A DNA stretch of 64,000 nucleotides, taken from the NCBI GenBank assembly GCA_038501785.1, contig JBAMJR010000011.1, positions 5,242,501 through 5,306,500 on the forward strand, in the 5' to 3' direction. The notes under the pieces were generated by a model, which saw only the letters and a program-made list of their open reading frames with translations, was not told where the DNA came from and searched no databases. Origin of the DNA: Myoxocephalus aenaeus. Its lineage: Eukaryota; Chordata; Actinopteri; Perciformes; Cottidae. Positions 46,571 through 57,740 of this stretch are shown one piece after another. A program made the position numbers and the translations under genes. How positions within the stretch are numbered: position 1 is the stretch's first letter; each line of letters begins with the position of its first letter.

Positions 46571-49426
46571 GTGAGACAGGAAGTCCCTGGCTCTGATCAG
46601 CTATTAGACATGTACCTCCTCTCTGTGCATTACTACAACTAAACAACTATTGCAGTATATCAGTCTGAGGCTATTGCAATGCTGGTGCTGGCGATTTGTA
46701 AGGCATGAACGAATTAGGACTAACAAAAAGGCCGTTCTCATACAAGGGACTATGCCTATCACTTGTTAATGCACCATTATTATATTGAATAGGTCACCTC
46801 AACAAGTACAACTACACTTCTAGAGCAAAGCTATGTCAGAGATAAGCCAACCTGAGCCCCATGCCAAGTCTCCTTATGCTTACTGTCCTTTTGTCTTCAT
46901 CTCAATTAATCCTATTCTTCATGTATGACTATTTAACTCTGTTTCCATCATGTTCTGCTGTCCTCACATTCTAAGGATAGTTCTGGGAATTTTTCTGTCC
47001 TTTTCTTATTGTCAACAAATCACATTAAAAGACAAAACAACAATAATTGACTCTACTAACAAGTGCTGCCTCCTACATCTTCTTTCTCTGTACCATAGTG
47101 CTCCATTGTTGTCCAAAAACATGTGAAAACCATCAATAAGCCATACTGTTAAAACGAATTACCAAGAACATGGCCACTGTTTGTTTTTTTACATCACAAT
47201 ACAGACAATCTCACATAAATTCTATGTAAATAGTCATTCATACCAAATCTGTGTAAATAGTACCCCAAATATTCATTATCTTTTGCTTCTGTTTGGGTAA
47301 CATTGCAAAAAACTACAGCCCCATTTAGGGAATTCACATAACGTTTTAAAAACTGACACAATATAACTAAGATCCAGGATTTGTTTCTATGTAGTAAAGT
47401 CCTTCATTAAATTAATACATTTTGGTCTTTTTATGAAACTTGTTGACAGTAAAAAAAAAAATGAATATTGCTAGCCTCATCTTTTAAACCATTATTTTGA
47501 GAAAGTTATGTATTTACAGTCTCACCAGGAGTCAGAACAGGAAACATGTTTAGCCTAGCATGGAACAAGTATGGGAAGCAGATGCAAACAACTAGCTTAA
47601 TATCCATGAAAAGTGAACAAATGTACTCTTAGACCACTCCAAAACTGATTTGTGATCATGGTGTGCCAAGTAGTCACAAAATAAATTAAAAGGTCCCACA
47701 AGTTTTGTTTGAAGGTTCCTCGCTAGGCTAATCACACCCTGAGCTGACCACTGAATACTTAAAGGTGCTAAATTACAAATTCAGAGCATATCTATGATTG
47801 AGGGATTGCCTCCACACAGCTCTCAACATGGTGACAGCTGAGCCGGCGGCAAGCAGCTAACGATGCTAATAGCACCAACAGTGCAAACAGACAGAGCAGT
47901 TACGTAAACAAAGCACAGAGAAGCTTGCATTACAACACACAGCGTACCACTCTGTTGCGTTTTGTTATTCTTATTTTGTTGTAATTGTTGAGTAATCTCT
48001 GGTATAAGAATTTCCTTTTTTATCTTACAAAATAGTCTGCTTCAATCCATATTTGTTGGCATTTAGTCTTTCAAAAACAACATGTATCACTTAACAAGTT
48101 GTTGATCTTAACCGCACCATAAATTACTATTTCCTTTTTAGGGTGATGATAATTTAACAAAATATGGCGACAGATATTTGAAGTTTTGTTGTAAAATCTC
48201 AAAAGAAATACATTGGCCCAGCCCATATAATCACAATTTACTACTTTGCATGAAACACAAATTGAACAACAAATGTGTTCCAACTCAGAACTTCATAACA
48301 GAAACTACAAATATAAGTTATTATAAAACACTGGCTTACCTGCAGCTATGCCTACACAGGTAATCTTCGTAATCTTTAGTGCCATTTAGTTATCTTTCCT
48401 CAAGCTGTGTGTCCAGTCACCATGGACGGTCTCAACGCTTCAGGGCATCAGAGGGAGCCCGGGTTATGATGGCCCTGTTACCAGCTGGTTCCTTTATAGC
48501 TGATAGATCCAGTTGTGTCCCGACGGACGGCGCGAAGCGTGAATGCCAAGGTTAGCAAAACTAGCACGGCTCTCACGGGAAGTCCATGAGGAAGTGGCCA
48601 CCGACGCTTCTCTTTCGTTCCCAGAGCCAACAAACGTCTCACGACCATCCTGCTGCGACTGCTCCCTGGACACGACCTGGTCCAAACGCGCGTTATCGTC
48701 ATCTAAACATGTTTTTTTCTTTTCTTTTCCCAAAGCTGCTTAGAGATAGCTGTTTAGCCAGTTGCTAGCTAAACGAAGCCGCCTACCGACACGCGGGTGA
48801 GGTAGCGTAACGTCAGTCACGTAAAAAAAAAATCTATTTTTGAGTAGCTTCATATATAACATTCTAAAATGTCTCAACACAAAACAATTAATAATTAAAG
48901 TAATTATAATTTGTATTTATTCATACATTTCATAGGGTGGGTAAGCTGCCGATCTGGGTGAGCACACATTCTGCCACAGCAATACCGTTTCTTTACTTAG
49001 AAAGTTGTTGTTTGCCGCTACACTGATGCTCTGAATTTTTTATTAAGCACATTTAACTCTGAAATGAAATCATATTAATACTTTGAACTTGCGTTAGACG
49101 TCAATAAAGAGCCTTTGGACTGCTTTTGGACTGTAGTTAGCTTCCCCATGAATAACCAACATAGAAATACTCGCTTCGTTTGGCAGCCAAAACCTGTACT
49201 TGATACAACCACCCCTTGTGTCAGGCTACAGCTGAATCTCTTCTGCCCTCATGTGTCCATTGGTTTCCTCTAAAATGGCCGCATTCCTCTCATCTAACAA
49301 AACCTATCTGGCTGCTAGCTAACCTCTGCATGGTGCCCCTCCAGGCTGCCACCTGGACCGGCCGACTTGCTTACGCTGCTTGCTCTCTGTCTCTCTGTGA
49401 TGCGACTGCTCCCTCTCTCCTTTCAG
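46571..49426 (+). other. pbx1: pbx1 intron 6
   Basis: This GT-AG intron of about 2.86 kb ends in CCCTCTCTCCTTTCAG. Much of it (about 47755-48850) resembles teleost non-autonomous DNA transposon sequence: TTAAAGGTGCTAAATTACA at the left and a GC-richer core with repeated GCTAGC-type words. The rest is AT-rich with nothing recognisable. It precedes the alternatively used exon 7. Confidence 0.85.
47755..48850. mobile_element. Possible non-autonomous DNA transposon or composite repeat
   Basis: Starts with TTAAAGGTGCTAAATTACAA then ATTCAGAGCATATCTATGAT, and has CACACAGCTCTCAACATGGT and AGCCGGCGGCAAGCAGCTAA. These are words I associate with abundant teleost elements. I could not identify the matching right end, so the extent is a guess. 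Confidence 0.35.
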
Positions 49427-49539
49427 GTTCTGGCGGCTCTTTTAACATGTCAAACTCCGGGGACTTGTTCATGAGCGTGCAGTCTCTCAATGGGGACTCG
49501 TACCAGGGGGCTCAGGTGGGAGCCAACGTGCAGTCACAG
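49427..49539 (+). CDS. pbx1: Pbx1 coding exon 7: cassette exon distinguishing Pbx1a from Pbx1b
   Basis: The exon is 113 bp, after TTTCAG and before CAG|GTAGGG. Together with the G from exon 6 it reads GSGGSFNMSNSGDLF, MSVQSLNGDSYQGAQ, then VGANVQSQ. NMSNSGDLFMSVQSLNG is the Pbx1 form; Pbx3 has NLPNSGDMFMNMQSLNG. The tail binds co-repressors such as NCoR/SMRT in the long isoform (established for mammalian PBX1a). Because 113 is not a multiple of three, skipping it shifts exon 8 into another frame. That frame gives the short conserved Pbx1b tail, so the exon is almost certainly an alternatively spliced cassette here too. Confidence 0.97.
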
Positions 49540-50436
49540 GTAGGGCCGCGAGCTGCACAGCAGACGATACCGGGGAAGACCCACCTCACACCCCCTGTAG
49601 ACATTTGACTTCACGCACAGGTGTAACGATTATCATGACTTAGAAGTAGTTGTATTCAAGTCATATCAGAACCCCAATTCAGTCCACTAAGCTAGTTCTA
49701 AAGTAACATTTAATCTAATCAAGCTAATTTGAGGCTAGCAATGGTGGTAGCCATCTTGAAACAGGGTGCGAACACTCTCAAGTCGGAATACTAGCGGGTT
49801 TTCTTGTTTACTTCCTGTTATTTCATTTTGTCTGAAAATGTCTTGCTAACATGGATTTTCAGAGAGCCTCGCGGGCATGAAAGCACTCATTTTGGGTTTG
49901 TTGCTCTCACATGATTGCCCCACAGATTGATTCTACTTAATTTCCACGACATGTTTTTTTTTACCCACGATCATGCACAGTCACATTACAGTACTTCTAC
50001 GTCCCCAAAAGGGGAACTAACCCGACAGTTAAATAAAACAAACACTTGGACCTAAATGGAACAGAGCCATCATAAAACCCGTTGGCTTCCCTGCCATGGC
50101 CAGTTAAAATGTCCGTTGTGAGAAAACAAAGGGCTGTACAGGCTTGTACTGGCTCCACCACGGAGCGCCTTCACAGTCTCATGGGCAGGCTATTCCTCAC
50201 AATGTGTTGACCATGTGAATAGTTTTTATTCTAACGAGCAGAAAGCTTACGTTTTGTTCTTCCTCGATTTCCTTTTCTTTCTTTTTTTTATTGGACGCTG
50301 TCGTCTCCGAGGATATACTCGCAGCAGTGTACCCTTGTCATCCCCCTCGCCGTCTTGTCATCCCTCTCTCTTTGCTCTTGAGCTTCCCTTGTGTTGACTC
50401 TGACCTTGCTTTGTTTGTTGTCTCTGAATATTTCAG
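49540..50436 (+). other. pbx1: pbx1 intron 7
   Basis: This GT-AG intron of about 0.9 kb has a CTGAATATTTCAG acceptor. I see no repeats or coding sequence beyond short T-rich runs near 50270-50290. Confidence 0.9.
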
Positions 50437-50526
50437 GTGGATACCCTTCGCCATGTTATCAGTCAGACAGGCGGATACAGTGAAGGACTCACAGCCAACC
50501 AGATGTACAGTCCGCAGGGCATCAAT
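50437..50526 (+). CDS. pbx1: Pbx1 coding exon 8: C-terminal tail, dual-frame
   Basis: This 90-bp exon is in phase 0 at both ends. In the long isoform it reads VDTLRHVISQTGGYSEGL, then TANQMYSPQGIN, which is closest to PBX1 (QMYSPQGI); Pbx3 has LYSPHNL. If exon 7 is skipped, the same bases are read two positions on as GGYPSPCYQSDRRIQ and stop at TGA 50481-50483. That is the C-terminus of the short Pbx1b isoform, with one change from the human tail as I remember it (Ser for Pro). The first half of this exon is therefore constrained in two frames. Confidence 0.97.
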
Positions 50527-51026
50527 GTAAGGATTCTTTTTTTTCTCCTCCTTCTCCTTCTTCTTCCTCTCCCTCCCAATTATTTCAAAGCCATGGGGCT
50601 CAGAATGCCACTTAGTGGGACTTGTCTCTGCTCCATGGTCACCTAGTTGATTGCCTGTATAGCCCGCGCCACGGGCAGCGCGCTGCCCGGCCAACGCAGG
50701 CATGTGGCCTGGCCACACACACGCAGAGCCGCCGTCTGAGCCTGTCACGTCGGATCAGGTCTGCCGCGGCACCTGCAGCCACGTACAGTCAGCCCGCGAG
50801 CCGACTGCACAAACAGGTGACACCTTCTGCACTGGACTTCAAATCCCCTCTGACCACCTGACCCATGATTAGCAGCCCTGGGGCCGGAAGCTCCCATTAA
50901 AGACAACGCCACCGTACCACAAAGAAAAGAAGGAAAATAAATACCTCACGCCACTGGAAACAACTCCTTGTGTGCCATAGGGGTGCGTTTCCCCCTCGTG
51001 TTTGTGTTATTTTGTGTGCAGAGTTC

Positions 51027-51090
51027 GGGGGGGGGGGGGGGAGTGAGGGTTGCGGAGGGGGAAGGGAGGTGGGGGGCATAGGGGGGGGCG
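51027..51090. repeat. Oligo-G rich stretch
   Basis: A run of 14-15 G followed by further G3-G8 runs; potential G-quadruplex on the sense strand of the intron. Confidence 0.8.
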
Positions 51091-52299
51091 CGCTCGCTGG
51101 CGGCGGCAAACAGTGGGGAAATTCACAGCGACAAGCCGTGTCGTAAAGGGGAAAATCGATAAGACAGACACAAGGAGAGCAGAGTGTGGACTTGGGACAG
51201 CAATCCAAGCGCATTGCTCAGATCATGTTCCTGCCACACTAATGGCCCTGACAGCGAGCCGCGCTGCGAGGACGAGGACGGTCACAGCCGCGGCTCGGCT
51301 CCTCCGCTGTCGCCGTCGTGCCTCAGTGGCCATATGATAATCAGATGAAATGTCTCCCCGGTACAAAAACATGTATGTGTATTCAAATGGGGTTCCCGGC
51401 TGCCTCGGAGCGCACCCCCGCAGCCAGCTGTGCCGGCCCTGAGAGGCCGCTAACGTATGCAGGCCCCGTTCTCTCCCAGTCCTTTGACCTCGCAGATACG
51501 GTTCTCCTTGGACGCCTGCTTGCTCTACCACATCTTACACTGCCACAGTATGCTGTGTTATTCACTTTCGTTGCCTGTAAAGAAGCCTCGCAATGCATAA
51601 TGGAAGAGCGGGATATCTGTCCGCCCGGCTGTTTGCCCTGTGATTTATGGAGCTAAGGCTAGTAAGTTACGAGTTCTGGGCCTCACTGCAATATGCGCTC
51701 CGCAGTTTTGTTTGACAATGATATTTTTCCAAGTGGCAGTAATTTCCGTCAAAGTTGTCAATCTTGTAGGAGAGAGCTAAATGTCATCTCAACCTTGTCT
51801 GGCCTGTTTAGGGCTTTAATTTAGAGGAGCCCCAAATGGATAACACAGTAAAGATGCTACTATTTGAATTTTTGTTCCTTTTTTTAAACTTTAAAATAAA
51901 TCAGAGAAATGCCACTGCAATCGCCTTAGAAGTCTCACTTTTTGTTTTTGTTAATGAGATACATGCTGTATCCAGGAAAATAGTTTTCCGGACATCTGAA
52001 GACGGAAGATTTCATGAAGAGTGAAGAGCAAATGATGAGAGAGTTAAAGAAACTATCTTATCTGAAATCTTACAAAATGACTGGATAATGACTGAGATGA
52101 TACATAATGCATGCTGTGGATGATTACAGCCGTGATTACAGTTTTGAAAGTCAGACTTTCTTCGATCTGACCCCTCCACTTTGTGATTACACACTACCGT
52201 CTGCCATCTTAAATAACAGGCTTTTTTTCTTTTTCTTCTTTTTTTTTTTTTTTTTATAAATGAAAGGCTGTCGAGGACCATTTCCAGTTATTCTGATGT

Positions 52300-52450
52300 C
52301 TTCAAACGTACTATTAATATCCTAAATGCTCTCTAACAGGCCTGTCTCTGGTGGGGGAAAGGCCCTCCATTGCTCTTATTGTATGTTAATTCCTGCTGTC
52401 AGCGTCACAATTAGTGCGCATGACATTGATTGTACATGTTTTGTTTCGGG
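52300..52450. promoter_or_regulatory. pbx1: Candidate intron 8 conserved element
   Basis: CTCTTATTGTATGTTAATTC, GCTGTCAGCGTCACAATTAG, and CGCATGACATTGATTGTACA combine Meis-like (CTGTCA), homeodomain and Pbx-like (TGATTG) cores in non-repetitive DNA. Inferred only. Confidence 0.35.
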
Positions 52451-52902
52451 GGGGTCTTTTCATAAAATTCACATATATTATTCATATTATTTAAAAACGA
52501 AAGTGACAGGAATTTATGTCGAGACAAAACCTCGCACAGCTTCTCGTTTTTTTTTCTCGTTTTTCTTTCTTCATTATATGAATTTGAGTGTGCCGTGAAT
52601 GACGGGACGGAGACTGTAATTCACTCCCTTTCTGCTTGGTTGAAAACATGATTTTTATATTTCTTTTATGTCAGTCGTGTTCTGAATTATTAGCTGTAAT
52701 TCCAGCCAGGTTAGCTGCTCCTCCGATCCGGGAGGCAATTTGGCTTAAGGCTGCGTATATCCCAGCATTCCGCGCTGCGCCCGTACACTGCCTCGCCCTC
52801 GGGACCTCGTACCTCACTGTGTTTTCACCCGGCTGCATTGAGTAATGAATGTGAAAGTAATGCTTCTCTCCTTTTTCTTTTTTTTCCCGTTTCTCTCCTC
52901 AG

Positions 52903-52998
52903 GCAAACGGCGGCGGCTGGCAGGATGCTCCGACCCCCTCGTCAGTGACTTCACCCACAGAAGGACCCGGAAGCGTTCACTCTGACACCTCCAACTGA
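52903..52998 (+). CDS. pbx1: Pbx1 terminal coding exon 9 with stop codon
   Basis: The acceptor AG is at 52901-52902. The reading is ANGGGWQDAPTPSSVTSP, then TEGPGSVHSDTSN, stopping at TGA 52996-52998. This serine/threonine-rich tail is almost invariant in Pbx1 and Pbx3. There is one more glycine than in mammals (ANGGGW for ANGGW), and Pro for Thr in DAPTPSS. Joined from 40435, the seven exons make 1037 bp without an internal stop. They encode 344 residues after the split Val, about 80% of the full-length long isoform. Confidence 0.97.
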   Translation, partial: ANGGGWQDAPTPSSVTSPTEGPGSVHSDTSN

Positions 52999-55775
52999 TC
53001 CTCCACCCTCTCAGTCCTCCTGCTTCCTCCATCACTGCAACCTCCCCCAGCCCTCCCTAGCCACATCTCCCAAAACTTAAGCTCAATCCCCATCAGGACT
53101 GGACGTGACGTACTGTTTGTGGTCACGCGGCGGGACACAGCTGGGGTCTGGGATGACATTTACGGACAAAATATTTCACTTTTCCTATCCGGACCGCCAC
53201 GGCACCGTTAGCAGCCTGCGTCGGGGACTCCCATCCACAGTTCACAGTTTGTACAGTTTCCACTCGATGTCCATGTTGCCTCTTTGTATCTCTCTTATTA
53301 TTCTTATTCTTATTATGTGTTCACGCCGTTCGCAGCGCAACGCCCCACGTCTTGTAAATTGAAATGCTTCCACACTACCTCGATTCGAAATAACAACGAG
53401 AATATTTCTTCGGTTTTACAAATTTTTATAATCATTGGAGTTTTGCTGTACACTCTCACCACCACGCCCTGTCATGGCTCATGTCTCAGTTCACACCTTT
53501 CTGTTTGTCTACAGTGCCAAAGTTCAACCCTGGAGGTGAATTTTGATATTGTTACGTTTTAATGTCCTTCTATTTTCCACCCCATACTTTGTAAAGCATT
53601 ATTATTATGTTAGTCCAGTCATATTAGTCAGGTAATAACTCAATTTATATAGTTTGTATTCAGAACTTCTACAGCAGACAGTGACATATGAGTCATTTTA
53701 TATTTTATCGCCAGAGAAGCAGGATTACTGCTCATCTGCAGTATAAAAATGCAAAGAATTCACAAGTTTCTCGCAAGCACTTAACAGACGGAGCGCGGCT
53801 CGTGGAGATATTCGACGTTCTGTCGTGCTTGTTGGCTGCAGCCACAGTATTCATAGAAAAATTGACCTGTAAACACTATAATCGACGGCAGCAGGAGCAG
53901 CAATTACGGCACGTCAGCGTGCATTAAAGCACAATACCACCTACTGATTGAACTCAAAGGGTAACGTTTGTAAATGATGAAGAGAAAACCATACAGAGGA
54001 CATTTTTAAGATATAGGAGTGGCATATGGAAGAGAGAGAGAGAGAGAGAGTGCACATAGAATATATGATCAGACATCATCCGTGTGTATCAGTGAGAGCA
54101 ATGTAGCCAAATACTGCTGGTAACCAAATCCAAGACAAAAATAATTGCATTTCAGATTTTTAAAGGTGCCACGGTGTTGGGATTGAACACGTCGCGTGTC
54201 CTTTCTCGGAATTCACTTTTCATTTGTGTAATTCCATTTGTGCGATAATGCTGAGAGCGCGGTGGGGCATTCTGAGCCGTTTGTTGCGTTTGCGCAAATT
54301 AAAAATGAGCTAAAACATAGCATTTTCCGTGCTCCAAATGTCAGGCGCTCCGGCTTGTGGCACAAATGGAACTCCATATGCAGTCAGTGCTGGAATAAAC
54401 TTGAGGCCACTTGCCCCGTAACCCCTGTTCTGTTCTGTGATAACAAAGTAGAACATTTGAGAGAGAACTGCAGCGTTTGTATTTTCAGTGTTCAAGAGTC
54501 CATTCACTTTTTGTTTTGATTTTAAAATGACGCTAAAAAACGCCACACCCATCAACACAAACCAATCCAAAATGTGAAATAAAATGTGTGACCTTTGTTG
54601 TATGTACAGTATAGTATGTGGTCGGACATGTATACGAGATATCATTTGCATACTTTGATACCAAAAAAAATGCAGACTTTTTATCCTCGACATTGGGATC
54701 AGCTTTGAGCTTTTCTTTGTTTCCTCTTTTCGTAGGATTTGATTATCCGCGGTACTAGCGAGCATGTCATCGTGTTCTAGTACTCTGTATTCAAAGCCCC
54801 CCAAAAATGCAGTTGGAATACAGAAGTGTTTATATACATTAAAACGGAAACTAACACCCTGATGGCACACAAATCCAGATAATGTTTGGATATATTTTTA
54901 TGTCTCCATTTTGTGAAAAACTTTTTTGTTTTCCTTTGAAATAATGTTGGCTTTGCTGCAGGATTATTATTATTATTCATTATACGTGAATTAGCCCAAG
55001 AATGCTCTATATACAATATGTAGATATGCACCTTTCTTTTTTTTGCATCTTTTTTATCTGGACAGCAGCCATTTTAGCGCAGCCTGACAGAGTTAGTGGT
55101 TGGATTCCAGGCAACATCCTCGTTATTATTTTGTACTAAAGACCACCGACACGAGCCGGCCTCCAGCACGGCTACTGTCCGAACCAAGGGGACGGGAAAA
55201 GTTGGCGTTCACATCGCTCTCTGGCAAAACTCAATCCAAACCAGTCGTACAGCCTGAAACCACTTCTTTTTGTTTTTTTACAGCTGTCAGTGTGTTTGTA
55301 TTTATTACACATGTATGAAATCATGGATGTTCCAGAGCTGCTGCGTGGAAATCAACCACGGCGTGATCGCACCAAACAAAACTCACATTCGGAGCGGCTC
55401 CTCCTCGACTCACTCAGAATAATAGAGGGGGGGTTGAAGTGATACACAGAAACAGAAACCTGCCTCAGTCGTGTCTCCTGAAGTCATTGGAGTGAATTGA
55501 CAGCACCGGCCATGCAAGGCAAACGTACGGATTGTTTTTGCACCCCTCGAAGAAGAAAAAAATAAAATAATAATAACTTAACTCTACTTTTCACATTGCC
55601 TGTCAAATATTATCGAAGCTTCATGTAATGATGCTTTTTGAGTTTTTTTTTTTTTTTATATATAAAAAGGAAAAGAGACATGAAAAGAAAAACGAACAAT
55701 TTGTAAAACATGAAATGTTTTATTTGTTGCATGTCCTTTTTGTTCTTCAATAAAATAAAGTACTGCAGTGTTTTG
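52999..55775 (+). other. pbx1: pbx1 3' untranslated region
   Basis: This stretch runs from the stop codon to the overlapping poly(A) signals at 55749-55759, about 2.8 kb, with no interrupting gene. It is AT-rich and contains an octamer at 54644-54651 and a short (GA)n at 54032-54050. Open frames here on either strand, including a 186-codon one on the minus strand at 54310-54870, have no family features. The exact cleavage site is inferred, and longer forms could use the AATAAA words near 56001-56033. Confidence 0.75.
55749..55759 (+). promoter_or_regulatory. pbx1: pbx1 poly(A) signals
   Basis: Two overlapping canonical AATAAA hexamers (55749-55754 and 55754-55759) are followed within about 20-35 bases by a T/G-rich stretch (TGTTTTGAATGTT, then TTCTTTTTT). 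This is the expected arrangement for a main cleavage site and is the best 3' end for pbx1 in the window. Confidence 0.75.
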
Positions 55776-56639
55776 AATGTTAACTTCTTTTTTATAAGGA
55801 TTTCAGAGTGAAACCGTGGAGCCTTTTTTCTTGACAGGTTTTAACTTTTAAGATCTCTGCGTATGTAAAAAGGTATCAAATGGGAAACTATTGTCTTTTT
55901 AATTCCAATTCAAAACCTGTTTTTTTCTGTGGAGAAAAATAGCTGAAAGGTGAAAGGTGTGTTTTATGGTCTCTTAATTTGTACTGGCGATGCGTATCCC
56001 AAATAAATACTTTCTTTTGTTGCATAAATAAATTGCAGTTTTTTTTGTCATTTTTCTCCTGTGATGCTTTTGTCAAGTTCCCCCTACGAAGCTGAATCTC
56101 ATCTCAAACTTGCACGCGTGGTTTTTCCCCCAGACGTTGGTAACAGGGTCAGGGTCAGGAGTCACTGTAGGATACAAGTTTGCACGTTGCAGACTTGTCA
56201 GTCCAACACCTCTGGATAACATTGCACGCCCTACTTGCAAGTATGCCACCGCACGCAGGCATTTTATCACCACTAACATGGCGGCGGAGCTCGGGCGAGC
56301 TGCCGAGGGTGTGAAGGGGACATTTTCACAGTTTTCCAAGTGAGTGAAAGCTGTGTGCTCCCGGCAGACAGACACCCCCCACCCACTCCTCCAAACACCC
56401 AGCTCTCCCTCCGAGGCATGGCTAATGTGCGTTCCCTGAAAGAGGCGGAATCCACACTTATCTCTCTCCTCCAGATAAACCAGACAGGATGTCTGATTCT
56501 GCTCCTCAAATTCATCCATCCTTGGGAGATGTAACAAAAAAAGAAGAAAAAAAAGGGGGTTGAAACATTAACTTGTGGATTAGGGAGAGGTTCCCAGGAG
56601 CATCCGAAATCAGAGAGCGTGACAGAGACTGTGGGAGTG

Positions 56640-56780
56640 ACATATGCAAACATGATCAAGTGTAATTACATGGAGGAGCCTCCTTGTTTCTATCAAAGGG
56701 CCACTGTTTGAGGCATGAAAGGCGAGAGGTGCTGGACGCGTTTAATTTATTCATGTGCTCCTTAGGAAAGCAGAAAGACG
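56640..56780. promoter_or_regulatory. Candidate downstream conserved element with TCF/LEF motif
   Basis: GTTTCTATCAAAGGGCCACT contains ATCAAAGG, a full TCF/LEF word. CGCGTTTAATTTATTCATGT follows. The DNA is unrepetitive and lies about 0.9 kb beyond the pbx1 poly(A) signal. Confidence 0.3.
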
Positions 56781-57609
56781 GCATTGTGAGGCTGATTCAG
56801 TCATTACGTGGTGAAAAGGTGCAAATCCCATTCGGAGTAAAATCGCTGTAAAATCGCTGTAGGTTCTTTTGAATTTCTGAACAAACAGGCTGGATACAGT
56901 GCTCCACCGGGACGAATGCTACGTAGGTTTTTAAGGAGACTACGCTGATCATTATCCATTTTTTTTTTACAGAAAAGCCAATCAGAAACGGAATCAGGAC
57001 TATCTGAGCTGTTTTATCCATTAAAACGAAGAGCAATACATTCAATTTAGCCTACAAAAAAAATCAACAACACTATCTTTTTGTGACATTTTATTAAAAG
57101 GTCACTCACTCTAAAATTGAACTGGCTTATATCCATTTTTATAAGGAATGTGAATCAGATGGCAGGTGTTATTATTTTTGATCCACTGCGAGAGGAGCAA
57201 GCCATTCCCACAAAATCACAGATTTGCAATTCAAAAGATTCCTTGATGTCTTGGGAGGAAAAAACTACTTCAACTTTCAGCCCAATTCACTCCAACCAAC
57301 GTCTGGGTGGCATAAACTGGTATTTCAACAGCGTTTTTGAGACCGTTTCTATATGCTTGTAGAAACTGATTCACGTTGAAATATTGATATTTTAATTCAG
57401 TTGGAACGACAGTAGCTCAGATGTCTAAAAAGCAAAATCAGTGAAAGTATCATTCAAAAATAGATTTGAGGCAGCTTTGTCGAAAAATAAAATAAAAATG
57501 CTGATCCTTTTGAAATGAACAAACTTTATATTTCCTTCAGAGATCACTTACCGTATATAATCTTTTTTTTTTTTTTAAAGCACAGATGTAAATCATAAAA
57601 AAAAAATCA

Positions 57610-57740
57610 AATGAATGACGGCTGCATTCCATTTAGCTGCCTTCTGGTATTGCGCATGCTGGCTCACTGTGGACCATAATGTAGCCTGAGCTTTTCAATA
57701 AGCATTGTGCAAAGAATTGCCTTTAACTGATGGGTGGTGC
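57610..57740. promoter_or_regulatory. Candidate downstream conserved element
   Basis: GGCTGCATTCCATTTAGCTG, GGTATTGCGCATGCTGGCTC and TTTTCAATAAGCATTGTGC lie in an unrepetitive block. Inference from composition only. Confidence 0.25.

Larger units (their letters stand above)
50527..52902 (+). other. pbx1: pbx1 intron 8
   Basis: This GT-AG intron of about 2.4 kb has a long pyrimidine tract before TTCTCTCCTCAG. It contains a GC-rich oligo-G stretch (51027-51090), a T17-type run (about 52240-52256), and a conserved-looking block at about 52300-52450. The open frames at 51050-51656 are GC-driven and show no known motif. Confidence 0.9.

Noticed and set aside
46411..52998. Assignment to pbx3 or another Pbx
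   Set aside because: The tail has SHGSQANSPSTPNSAG, NMSNSGDLFMSVQSLNG and QMYSPQGI, all of the Pbx1 form. Pbx3 tails differ at each.
54310..54870. 186-codon frame, minus strand, opposite the 3' UTR
   Set aside because: There is no recognisable motif, no poly(A) signal or splice sites, and it is antisense to the UTR.
56073..56537. 154-codon frame, minus strand, downstream of pbx1
   Set aside because: No known motif and no supporting signals; overlaps other frames.
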